This document shows positions 17,701-23,257 of a stretch of 29,860 nt of DNA, in pieces. The translations under genes were made by a program, and so were the position numbers. Positions within the stretch are counted from its first letter, which is position 1; every line of letters begins with the position of its first letter. This stretch comes from JBAVEL01 sp049587715 (GTDB taxonomy: Bacteria > Bacteroidota > Ignavibacteria > UBA10030 > UBA6906): contig JBAVEL010000058.1 in NCBI GenBank assembly GCA_049587715.1, positions 1 through 29,860 on the forward strand, in the 5' to 3' direction. The notes under the pieces are model-generated. The model worked only from the letters and a program-made list of their open reading frames with translations, did no database searches and had not been told where the DNA came from.

Positions 17701-20700
17701 CTCGGGAACACGACCGGCACGGGCAACAGAACCCTCACCGCCACCATTACGGATGCCAGCGGCGTCCAGACGGGCGGCAACGGTCCGCGGCTCTACTTCC
17801 GGAAGTCCACGGATCCCTCGTTTGTCTGGGATGCCAGCCCGAGCGTGGCGGGAGACAACTACACGTTCACCATCAACCACGCCCTCGTGGGAGGGGGCGG
17901 GGTGACGGCCGGGGACTTCATCCAGTACTATGTGGCCGCGCAGGACATCCCGGGGAACGCCATTACGAATCCAACCGGGGGCTCCGGTTCCAGCCCGCCG
18001 GGCACGACTCCTCCGCCTGTGCCGAACTCCTACAAGATCGTGGGGGCGCCCCTGACGGGGGACTACACGGTGGGGCTGGCCCCCTTCAACGAGGCCACGG
18101 GGCGGAATCTGACCATCGCACAGGTGAAGCGCACCGTCCTGCGCGAGGTGCCCGTGACGGATGAGGAGGAGACCGCCACGCAGGCCCTTCAGGGCGAGTC
18201 GCAGGCGGCAGACGGAAGGCCCGTGGAGCACCGTGCGGCAGGGAGAGCGGGCGTGCGGGCCGAGGAAGCGGCCCCGCCCGAGGCGGTGGAAATACACGAG
18301 GCGGTGCAGACGGTGCGGATGAAGCTCGTGGAGGTGGAGGAACTGGTGCCCGTCCTTGTTGAGAACGGGAAACCCTACACGGGCGAGCTCTCCGTGCGGG
18401 CGAGGGGAGGCGAGGACGGACCCGAGGCGGTGTATCCCACCATCACGGCTGCACTGGCGGATGCCGTGGAGCGGGGGATATCGGCGTCCACGCGCTTCCT
18501 GCTTGTGGATGCGGTGTACCAGGGCGAGACCTGGCCCATCTCCATCGGGGAGATCCCCGGGGCCGGAGCAGGAAACACCATCACCCTGAAGCCCCAGACG
18601 GGCGTCACGCCCCTCATCAGCGCCAATGTCTCCCAGATGTTCGTGCTGAACGGGGTGGACTGGCTCGTGATTGACGGGTCCAACACCCCGGGCGGGACGA
18701 CCCGGGACCTGACCATCCGGGACAGCAGCACCACGGGTGTCCCCATCACGCTCCAGAACGATGCCACCAACAACACCATCCAGCACTGCATCCTGGAAGG
18801 GGCCTACTCGGCCACCCCGGGCGGCGTGGTGAAGTTCGGCACGGGTGTGGCGGAGGGGAACAGCGGGAACACCCTGCTCCACAACCAGCTCCGGAACCGC
18901 TCGGATGTTACGGGGAGCAGCGTGTACAGCGGCATCTACTCCTCGGGGACAACGGGGGCCGCCAACAGGGAGAACGCGATCACCGGCAACGAGATCCTGA
19001 ACTTCGCCAGCTACGGCATCTATGCCGGGAGCACGGGGAACGGGAGCGGGTGGCAGATCCACGGAAACAGCTTCTACGACAACACGGGAACCACCAGCAC
19101 GACCACGCGCTATGCCCTGTACTTCCTGCCGGGCACCGGCTCGGGCGGCCACACCGTGAGCGACAACTTCGTGGGCGGAACGGCCCCGAATGCGGGCGGC
19201 TCAGCCCTGGCCGTGGGCGGGTCGTTCTACGGGATCTACGTGAGCGTGGATGCCACAGACGGGAGCACCATTGAAGGGAACACGATCCAGAACATCAACA
19301 TGACGGGGACGGGGGCGTATTCCTTCTACGGCATCTACGTCTCAGGCGGGCTGGCGGAGGTGACGGGGAACACCGTGGGGCACGCCTCCACACCCAACAG
19401 CATCGTGAATGCGGGCACATCCAACACCTACTGCATCAACACGGCTTCATCTGCAGGCCCGCAGGTGATAGAGGACAACCTGGTGGCCAACGTGTCGGCG
19501 GCCAATACGGGCACCGGCGTGCATATCCGGGGCATCAGGCACACGGGCGCCGCGACATCGGTGGTACGGGGGAACACGGTGCACAGTCTGACCACCTCCA
19601 GCGGGGAGACCGGGTACACGGCAGCGGACCCGGCCGCGCTGGGCATCGAGCTTTACCCGGGGTCCACGTTCTATCTGACCGACATGTCGGGCAACACCGT
19701 GTACGACATCTCCTGCACGAACGCGGGGGCGCTCGGGAACCTGGTGGCGGGAGCCATGCTCACCAACTACAGCGGGGCGTTCGAGGGGAACCGCATCTAC
19801 GACATCCGGAACGCCTCCACGGGCACCACGCCCACCACCCCCCCCATCGCGGCGGGAGTGTATCTGCGGTTCTATTCCGAGGCGGTGTTCGCCAACAACA
19901 TGATCGCCGTGGGGTACGACCAGAGCTCCAACATACAGTTCAGCGGCATCTGGGGCTTTGTGGGGGAAGCGGGGAACAACATCGTGGTCGCACACAACTC
20001 CATCAGCATCGCGGGCACGGTGAGCTCGGGCTCTCTTCCCACCTTCGGAATCCTGCGGGGGGACAACGGGACGGCCACTCCGCCCACGGCATTCGCGGTG
20101 CTGACGAACGCCATTGCCAACACCCGCTCGGGAGGCACGGGGAAGCACTACGCCATCGGGAACCAGCTGCGGGGAACCGTTCCCCAGGACACGGGGTGGG
20201 TCTCCAACTACAACCTCTTCCACAACGCCGCGGCGGCCAACCTGGCCCTCTGGGGCTCCACCGACCACACGCTGGCCACCTGGCAGACGGCCACGGGCCA
20301 GGATGCCAACAGCGTGACGGGGGATCCGCTCTTTGCGGGCACCACGGACCTCCACATCACGAATCCCTCATCGCCCGCATCCAACGCGGGCATCTACGTG
20401 AGCGTGCCCACGGTCTGCGGCTGGTGGGACTATGACGGTGAGGCGCGGGATGCCCTCACCCCCGACATCGGGGCGGATGAGTTCGGTGCGGTCACGAACA
20501 TGAACGTGCGCGTGCAGGTTGCCCCGGGGTGGAACATGATCTCGAGCCCGGCGGTGGCGGCGAACGACTCTGTGACCGTGCTCTTCCCCGGGAGCGTGTT
20601 CCCGTATGTCTTCAACTTCGGCCCGGGCGGCTACCAGCAGCAGTACCGCATGTTGAACGGCCCCGGCTACTGGGGCAAGTTCCCCGCATCCGACACGCTC

Positions 20701-21705
20701 TGCATGGCGGGAGGGGCCATCCCGGCGGACACGATCTCCGTGAACCAGGGATGGAACATCGTGGGTTCGGTCTCCATGCCCCTGGCCACCGCGGGCATCA
20801 CCAGCAACCCGCCGGGCATCAATACCTCGGGGAACTGGTTCCGGTACAGCAACGGATACCTGCTGGCCGCGGAGATCACGCCCGGAAGCGCCTACTGGGT
20901 GAAGGCGAGCCAGGCGGGCGTGTTCTACTTCACGGGCGGCACGGAGCCGCCGGATGCACTGCCGGCGAAGAACCCGCTGGCAGGCCTCCACCGGATCACC
21001 GTGACCGACGGGGAGGGGACTTCGCAGACACTCTCCTTCGGATCCGATGCCACGGGCACCCTCCGGGAGGAGGCCTTTGAGATGCCTCCCGCACCCCCGG
21101 CGGGGGTCCTGGATGCCCGCTTCGAGGGACCGGGGGCAGGACTCATGGCCCGGATCCACGATGCGTCCGTGGCAGGGACGGTGGAGTTCCCCATCCTGCT
21201 GAGCCCGGGGGCCTACCCGCTCACGATTTCGTGGAGCGTGGCGCCTCAGGCAGAGGGGACGGCGAAGGCCAACCGCATTGCCTATGAACTGTCCGACGGT
21301 GTGGGCGGGGCGGCATTCGCCGCCCGGCGCATGGCGGGAGAGGGGAGCGTGACCATCGAGCGGAGCGGCCTTACCCGGATTCTGCTCAGGGCCACGGGCG
21401 GGGCGGAGCTCCCCAGGGAGTTCGCCCTCATGCAGAACTACCCCAACCCCTTCAACCCGGTGACCAACATCCGCTACGCCCTTCCCTCGGCGGCGAGGGT
21501 GACGCTGGATGTGTTCAACGTGCTGGGCCAGAGGGTGCGGACCCTGGTGCAGACGGATCAGGCGGCGGGCGTCCACACCACGCTCTGGGACGGCAGAAAC
21601 GACGCGGGGCAGCAGCTTGCAAGCGGCGTCTATTTCTACCGGCTGGCGGCGGAGGGGGCGGGGTCGCCCTACCAGAGCATCATGAAGATGGTGCTTCTGA
21701 AGTAG
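11713..21705 (+). CDS. Giant secreted modular beta-helix protein with T9SS type A sorting domain
   Basis: Predicted 3330 residues. AGGAGG lies 5 nt before ATG 11713, and a signal peptide follows (cut near ALA|QLT, residue 29). The body repeats one plan: a beta-helix block rich in Asn, Gly, Ser and Thr, a closing P-[DS]-IGA-[DFY]-E type motif (PDIGADEFGG at 687; PDIGADEFGA at about 2917), and then an Ig/Fn3-like linker. Linkers are seen at about 699-825, 1340-1488 and 1986-2111, sharing NRTL, a [VA]-x-[DG]-x-SGV stretch, R-[LI]-Y-[YF]-RK and YYVAAQD-like strands. After the third linker, residues 2123-2240 are a charged Glu/Arg/Ala-rich segment absent after the other two. Residues 2939-3050 carry GWNMISSP, GWNIVGS and GSAYWVK, a pattern seen near the end of secreted proteins in this group. 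The sorting domain includes NYPNPFNPVTN at 3242 and LASGVYFYRL. Probably a T9SS-exported surface fibre or adhesin; the ligand is unknown. A terminator follows. Confidence 0.92.
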   Translation: MTSPTMLRIRALVLVCALIALALPGTALAQLTGVKTIGPSGNYTTFTAAINDLNNQGVGGGGVIFNVASGNTFNENPPPIRATGTSANTILFQKSGVGTNPLIAPSAPGVYAPPTTIGAKGDGIIIIMGGDYITFDGIDLQDYPGANGTERFEYGYYLVRDSVTFTDACQYVVVRNCTISLDKSTIYSFGIYQADIDTAGVKKPVTGTAGRAERNQFYGNSISNCYGGILLKGYAASSPYDYYDHFTDVGITGSGNTISNIGGGATTAMYGIYAIYQDSLRIGENSVTGDGTAIFYGIYTGTGINSTVSIFGNTLTYTANGTTQADYMIYNATGERGTVTIHDNIVENCTYPGATSGIWYMIYQAATAANIRIFGNIVRNNTKAGTGSMYMIYNSTAASTAAEEMYENQIYGNSNGSGTTYCLYSNPSSGTTKQIYRNLVYTNSATSTIYGLNSTDGSTVEVYKNQIYDLSSSTTSTGKVYGLYVASGTDVTVHNNFISDLRAPDGTNATLGGSVIGLYMTHTSNYPYAAYYNTVYLDASGSNTAFTTTALYASTVPSLALKNNILANASTPGATGRAIAYWRSTTTLSTYAGNTNCFWAGTPSARNLIYYDGTNADQTLGTYQVRVFPQDASSVTEAPPFQDVSPPAPYDLHMQTGTPTQTESGGLPVTGLGDDIDDESRDPNTPDIGADEFGGTPNDLTGPAVTYLPLGDGGTSNRTLTALITDASGVASGGNSPRLYYRKHSDGAYAVDSNPTVNGDEYTWTINYANVGGGSVAVGDTIKYYVAAQDQAGTPNLRTVPPGGAGVNPPGTTAPPAPYFYLIRPVLSGTYTVGLLGNFLTLTAAADTLDGVALTGPVTFSLLDATYPSETFPIVIPVSAGASAANTVTFRPAAGVSPVISGSSASSIFKLNGADYVIIDGSNTGGSSRDMTIINTNNLTNTAAIWLASTGAGAGATSNIIRNLNLAAGADQSTGALTTFGIIACGTSISSTSTSGYDNDRNTYTNNSISKVRYGILSRGVTGNPGTGTVISKNLIGPTDFGSDQIGKAGVVLMHEDSSLVTENHIRSVGGWYSLTSAGTDRTGIGLGNDSWATTSTVVTNAVVTRNKIQDIIEQRSFSAVGIAGLGASGSGNNLIANNVIFNVRANGTGSDQTVGIGIAGGTGDVVAFNSISLYGWIDSTALTAATQSGAGIRITSTSTTNLTLKDNAISVNLTSTTGTIKHYAVVVPSTSYAWGTGGSDFNNYFAQPANAQMVLGGIGTTVPYADVTTLAAWKTQFTPNQDGSSLEADPLYNSARDPQPQAGSPLLAAGTPVPGVAVDYFGNPRGTPPSIGAFESSGDFSAPDILYTALGNTNSTANRTLSPVTVTDPSGVNNGVGLKPRIYYRKTTNTNTYIGNTSATEGWKYEETTSGGSPYSFTLNYSRLFPSGTVTTGDRIEYFVVAQDLAPAPNVGINAGSFATQPVSVALAAGNFPVTGGVNSYLISLSYAGAYNVGTGQLHTTLTGTGGFFNAVNDGVVAGNITVNIVSNITETGAVALNEWAEVGGGPYTMLIQPATTARTLTGSVSGGAVIKLSGAERVTIDGRIGGSGRNLTIENTSTSTTSAAVWVASASSSDSAAGNTVRNCILRGNASTTTLMGIFQGSGTSISTTGSAQSRNSNNTYQENLIERVQYGVFLRGTSTTTLGLNNRVLDNDIGVAGALEDGEASVGRYGVSSQFMDGVVIAGNEIQNIGGASDIRGINMEDTRNAWVTANIIHDLSYTGTSVTKTDGIKTRSTTFDDSANPSRNLFANNVIYNVNSTGTSTFHNTVGIHTNGAYADSFYFNSVYLSGTVAGSTSGWSAVFANGNDLTQGVDSAITVRDNAFFMGGSATGTAELFAHYADLTSYTGAVLSHNDLHVVAGGTATGHVGYVGAANQTTLPAWVAASGEASSISVDPLFNGTANLRPSPGSPLLAAGVVIPSVPTDALGVTRGSPPTIGAYEQAGEFAPPVISYTNLGNTTGTGNRTLTATITDASGVQTGGNGPRLYFRKSTDPSFVWDASPSVAGDNYTFTINHALVGGGGVTAGDFIQYYVAAQDIPGNAITNPTGGSGSSPPGTTPPPVPNSYKIVGAPLTGDYTVGLAPFNEATGRNLTIAQVKRTVLREVPVTDEEETATQALQGESQAADGRPVEHRAAGRAGVRAEEAAPPEAVEIHEAVQTVRMKLVEVEELVPVLVENGKPYTGELSVRARGGEDGPEAVYPTITAALADAVERGISASTRFLLVDAVYQGETWPISIGEIPGAGAGNTITLKPQTGVTPLISANVSQMFVLNGVDWLVIDGSNTPGGTTRDLTIRDSSTTGVPITLQNDATNNTIQHCILEGAYSATPGGVVKFGTGVAEGNSGNTLLHNQLRNRSDVTGSSVYSGIYSSGTTGAANRENAITGNEILNFASYGIYAGSTGNGSGWQIHGNSFYDNTGTTSTTTRYALYFLPGTGSGGHTVSDNFVGGTAPNAGGSALAVGGSFYGIYVSVDATDGSTIEGNTIQNINMTGTGAYSFYGIYVSGGLAEVTGNTVGHASTPNSIVNAGTSNTYCINTASSAGPQVIEDNLVANVSAANTGTGVHIRGIRHTGAATSVVRGNTVHSLTTSSGETGYTAADPAALGIELYPGSTFYLTDMSGNTVYDISCTNAGALGNLVAGAMLTNYSGAFEGNRIYDIRNASTGTTPTTPPIAAGVYLRFYSEAVFANNMIAVGYDQSSNIQFSGIWGFVGEAGNNIVVAHNSISIAGTVSSGSLPTFGILRGDNGTATPPTAFAVLTNAIANTRSGGTGKHYAIGNQLRGTVPQDTGWVSNYNLFHNAAAANLALWGSTDHTLATWQTATGQDANSVTGDPLFAGTTDLHITNPSSPASNAGIYVSVPTVCGWWDYDGEARDALTPDIGADEFGAVTNMNVRVQVAPGWNMISSPAVAANDSVTVLFPGSVFPYVFNFGPGGYQQQYRMLNGPGYWGKFPASDTLCMAGGAIPADTISVNQGWNIVGSVSMPLATAGITSNPPGINTSGNWFRYSNGYLLAAEITPGSAYWVKASQAGVFYFTGGTEPPDALPAKNPLAGLHRITVTDGEGTSQTLSFGSDATGTLREEAFEMPPAPPAGVLDARFEGPGAGLMARIHDASVAGTVEFPILLSPGAYPLTISWSVAPQAEGTAKANRIAYELSDGVGGAAFAARRMAGEGSVTIERSGLTRILLRATGGAELPREFALMQNYPNPFNPVTNIRYALPSAARVTLDVFNVLGQRVRTLVQTDQAAGVHTTLWDGRNDAGQQLASGVYFYRLAAEGAGSPYQSIMKMVLLK
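13807..14187 (+). repeat. Ig/Fn3-like linker module, copy 1
   Basis: Encodes the first linker of the 3330-residue protein (about residues 699-825). Hallmarks are SNRTLTALITDASGV, RLYYRK, GDTIKYYVAAQD and a Pro/Gly-rich NPPGTTAPPAP tail. It separates two beta-helix blocks. Confidence 0.75.
15730..16176 (+). repeat. Ig/Fn3-like linker module, copy 2
   Basis: Second linker of the same protein. It is recognisable by ANRTLSPVTVTDPSGV, RIYYRK and GDRIEYFVVAQD. It is somewhat longer than copies 1 and 3, with extra residues around the RK-TTNTNTY region and in the tail. Confidence 0.75.
17668..18045 (+). repeat. Ig/Fn3-like linker module, copy 3
   Basis: Third linker of the same protein: GNRTLTATITDASGV, RLYFRK, GDFIQYYVAAQD and the tail SPPGTTPPPVPNSYKI. 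The charged insertion at 18079-18432 follows shortly after. Confidence 0.75.
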
Positions 21706-21717
21706 GAGGGGATGCAC

Positions 21718-21755
21718 GGCGGAGGCACGGGGGAGACATCCTCCGTGCCTCCGCC
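21718..21755 (+). terminator. Strong Rho-independent terminator after the 3330-residue protein gene
   Basis: GGCGGAGGCACGG (21718-21730) pairs perfectly with CCGTGCCTCCGCC (21743-21755) around a 12-nt loop, followed by TTTCC. It starts 12 bp after the stop codon, so the giant gene is probably transcribed alone. Confidence 0.8.
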
Positions 21756-21784
21756 TTTCCTGACAATCGCTCTGTGAGACGGCT

Positions 21785-22462
21785 ATGAGCATGCAGACGG
21801 GCATCGGGGTCCTCATTGCGGAGGACCACCACCTGGTGCGGGCCGCGCTGGCGGCCCTGCTCCGGGGGGAGCACGACATTCACGTGGCGGGGGAGGCGGC
21901 CGACGGGCTGGAGGCCGTGGAGAAGGCGGCCCAGCTTCACCCCCGCGTGGTGCTGATGGACATCAGCATGCCCCGCCTGGACGGGATCGAGGCGACGGCC
22001 CGCATCGTCCAGTCCCCGCACCCCCCGCGGGTGCTTGTGCTCTCGCAGTACGACCATGAAGAGTACATCCGGCGGGTGGTGCAGGCGGGCGCCTCGGGGT
22101 ACATACTCAAGAACGGCTCGGCGGAGGACCTGAAGAATGCCATCCGGGCCGTGGCGCGGGGGGAGCAGTTCTTCGCCCCCAGCGTGTCGAAGGTGATGGT
22201 GGACTCCTTTCTGCGGCTGGCAAGCGGCCAGCCGCAGGAGCGGGTGAAATCCGCCCTCACCAACCGGGAGACGGAGATCCTCCGGTTGATCGTGGACGGA
22301 TCCACAAATCAGCAGATCGCCCAGAAGCTGAGCATCAGCGTCCGGACCGTGGAGTTCCACAGGGGGAACATCCTCGAGAAGACGGGCGTGAAGGACACGG
22401 CGGGGCTGGTGAAATACGCCATCCAGCGGAAGTTAGTGGTGCTGGAAGCACTGGAGCAGTGA
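21785..22462 (+). CDS. NarL/FixJ-family response regulator (receiver plus LuxR-type HTH)
   Basis: Predicted 225 residues, the usual length. Residues 7-125 are a receiver domain: acidic Glu13-Asp14, phospho-acceptor Asp59 in VVLMDISMP, Ser87 in the switch position and Lys109 in GYILKNG. Residues 158-212 are a LuxR-type helix-turn-helix (LTNRETEILRLIVDGSTNQQ, then IAQKLSISVRTVEFHRGNIL). It should be a DNA-binding transcription factor activated by a histidine kinase, but no kinase is encoded in this window. ATG 21785 is used; ATG 21791 is an equal choice, and neither has a clear Shine-Dalgarno. It sits between a terminator and hicBA pair 2, and may share a transcript with that pair (58 bp gap). 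Targets are unknown; the nearby secretome promoters are a speculative candidate. Confidence 0.92.
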   Translation: MSMQTGIGVLIAEDHHLVRAALAALLRGEHDIHVAGEAADGLEAVEKAAQLHPRVVLMDISMPRLDGIEATARIVQSPHPPRVLVLSQYDHEEYIRRVVQAGASGYILKNGSAEDLKNAIRAVARGEQFFAPSVSKVMVDSFLRLASGQPQERVKSALTNRETEILRLIVDGSTNQQIAQKLSISVRTVEFHRGNILEKTGVKDTAGLVKYAIQRKLVVLEALEQ

Positions 22463-22520
22463 AGGGGGGGGAGGCCCGGGAAGGGGTAGTGCATATGCGG
22501 GAATTCCAGCGGAGAAGAGA

Positions 22521-22724
22521 ATGAAGATCAAGGTTGTGATCCACGAGGCAGAGGAGGGAGGATTCTGGGCGGAGGTCCCCGCCATCCCCGGCTGTGTGAC
22601 GCAGGGGGAGACATTCGAGGAGCTTCTCCAGAATGTGTATGAAGCCGTGGAGGGTTGTCTCTCGGTGGATGTGGACCCATCCAGGGCAGACGAGAAAGGG
22701 AGGATCCTGGAGATCGCCGTGTGA
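22521..22724 (+). CDS. hicB: HicB-family antitoxin (short form), second pair
   Basis: Predicted 67 residues. GGAG (22511-22514) lies 6 nt before the ATG. The HicB core is clear: KVVIHEAEEGGFWAEVPAIP, GCVTQGETFEELLQNVYEAV. It keeps the PG-CV-QG centre found in the first HicB but differs at most other positions, so this is not a recent copy. It lacks a C-terminal DNA-binding domain. The stop codon overlaps the toxin start (GTGA). TGCGGGAATTC (22496-22506) is shared with the region upstream of the first pair. Confidence 0.85.
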   Translation: MKIKVVIHEAEEGGFWAEVPAIPGCVTQGETFEELLQNVYEAVEGCLSVDVDPSRADEKGRILEIAV

Positions 22725-22927
22725 GGTCTCTCTCCGGGAAGGAACTTGGCGCCATCCTCGAGCGACATGGATGGATACTCAAGCGGGTGCATGGGAGTCA
22801 CCACATATTTGCGCGGGCGGGAAGCCAGGTTCGCATTTCCCTCCCCGTGCACGGGAACAAACCCCTCAAGACGGGCCTGCTTGCCTACATTCTGAAGGCG
22901 GCAGGACTCAGGGAAGATGACATTTGA
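22721..22927 (+). CDS. hicA: HicA-family mRNA interferase toxin, second pair
   Basis: Predicted 68 residues from a GTG start that overlaps the hicB stop by 4 bases (GTGA). This start gives a normal HicA length and mirrors the ATGA overlap of the first pair. An in-frame ATG at 22655 would add 22 residues of non-HicA sequence inside hicB, so I reject it. The fold markers are SGKELGAILERHGWILKR, catalytic-type His27 in VHGSHHIF, VRISLPVHGNKPLKTGLLAY and a final helix ending in an acidic tail. It should cleave mRNA unless bound by its HicB. Similarity to the first HicA is limited to family-conserved positions. Confidence 0.85.
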   Translation: MRSLSGKELGAILERHGWILKRVHGSHHIFARAGSQVRISLPVHGNKPLKTGLLAYILKAAGLREDDI

Positions 22928-22950
22928 GAGCCGGAAGGAAGTCGGTCTTG

Positions 22951-23025
22951 CCCGTAGTTCTACGGGGTCCAAAACTGGTATAGAAAACAGTTGCAAGTGA
23001 AGGGGGGGAGGAGTAGCTTCCCTCC
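22951..23025 (+). promoter_or_regulatory. Conserved promoter/leader module, copy 4 (before the third giant gene)
   Basis: The palindrome CCCGTAG-TT-CTACGGG lies at 22951-22966. GTTGCAAGT begins at 22990, 39 bp after the palindrome start. TAGCTTCC (23014-23021) starts exactly 20 bp after the TTG (22991-22993). The TA-box sits in a 9-nt loop between GGAGG (23007-23011) and CCTCC (23021-23025). GGGTTTC follows, as in copy 1. The palindrome begins 24 bp after the hicA stop, so it might also act as a terminator, but no T-run follows. Confidence 0.6.
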
Positions 23026-23257
23026 GGGTTTCTGTGGGCCGGAATCCCGGTCCATGTCCGCTCTACCACACCTCGGGGAGCAATCCTTCCGCTCCCGGGA
23101 GAGTTCATAGCGCACGATGTCACCAGCTCCGTGTTCCAGGGGTACGAGTTCACGCGTTCGCGCGTTCACCCGTGCAGAGGGTGAGGTGCGTGCTGTTTCC
23201 TTCCGAAGATTACAGACTTCCAACCTACATTCACACTCTCTTCTCACCGGAGGAGTT
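23026..23257 (+). other. Long structured leader before the third giant gene
   Basis: No gene is supported. It contains hairpins GGGCCGG-AATC-CCGGTCC (23036-23053, one G.U pair) and GGGAGC / GCTCCC (23076-23081 with 23091-23096). The last 40 bases are pyrimidine-rich, ending in GGAGGAG just before the ATG. Confidence 0.4.

Noticed and set aside
15565..19152. A 1195-residue open frame on the minus strand inside the 3330-residue gene, and similar ones at 12274-14907, 8020-10806, 3985-5838 and 2229-4262
   Set aside because: They lie antisense to convincing genes, are rich in Arg, Gly, His, Val and Pro as expected from GC-rich codon shadows, and show no signal peptide, domain or ribosome site.
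22655..22720. ATG 22655 as the start of the second hicA
   Set aside because: It adds 22 residues overlapping hicB that are unlike any HicA; GTG 22721 gives the normal length and the expected 4-base overlap.
3700..22966. The CCCGTA palindromes as simple terminators
   Set aside because: No T-run follows any of them, one is about 350 bp from the nearest upstream gene, and their distance to the GTTGC box is fixed. The idea is kept only as an alternative.
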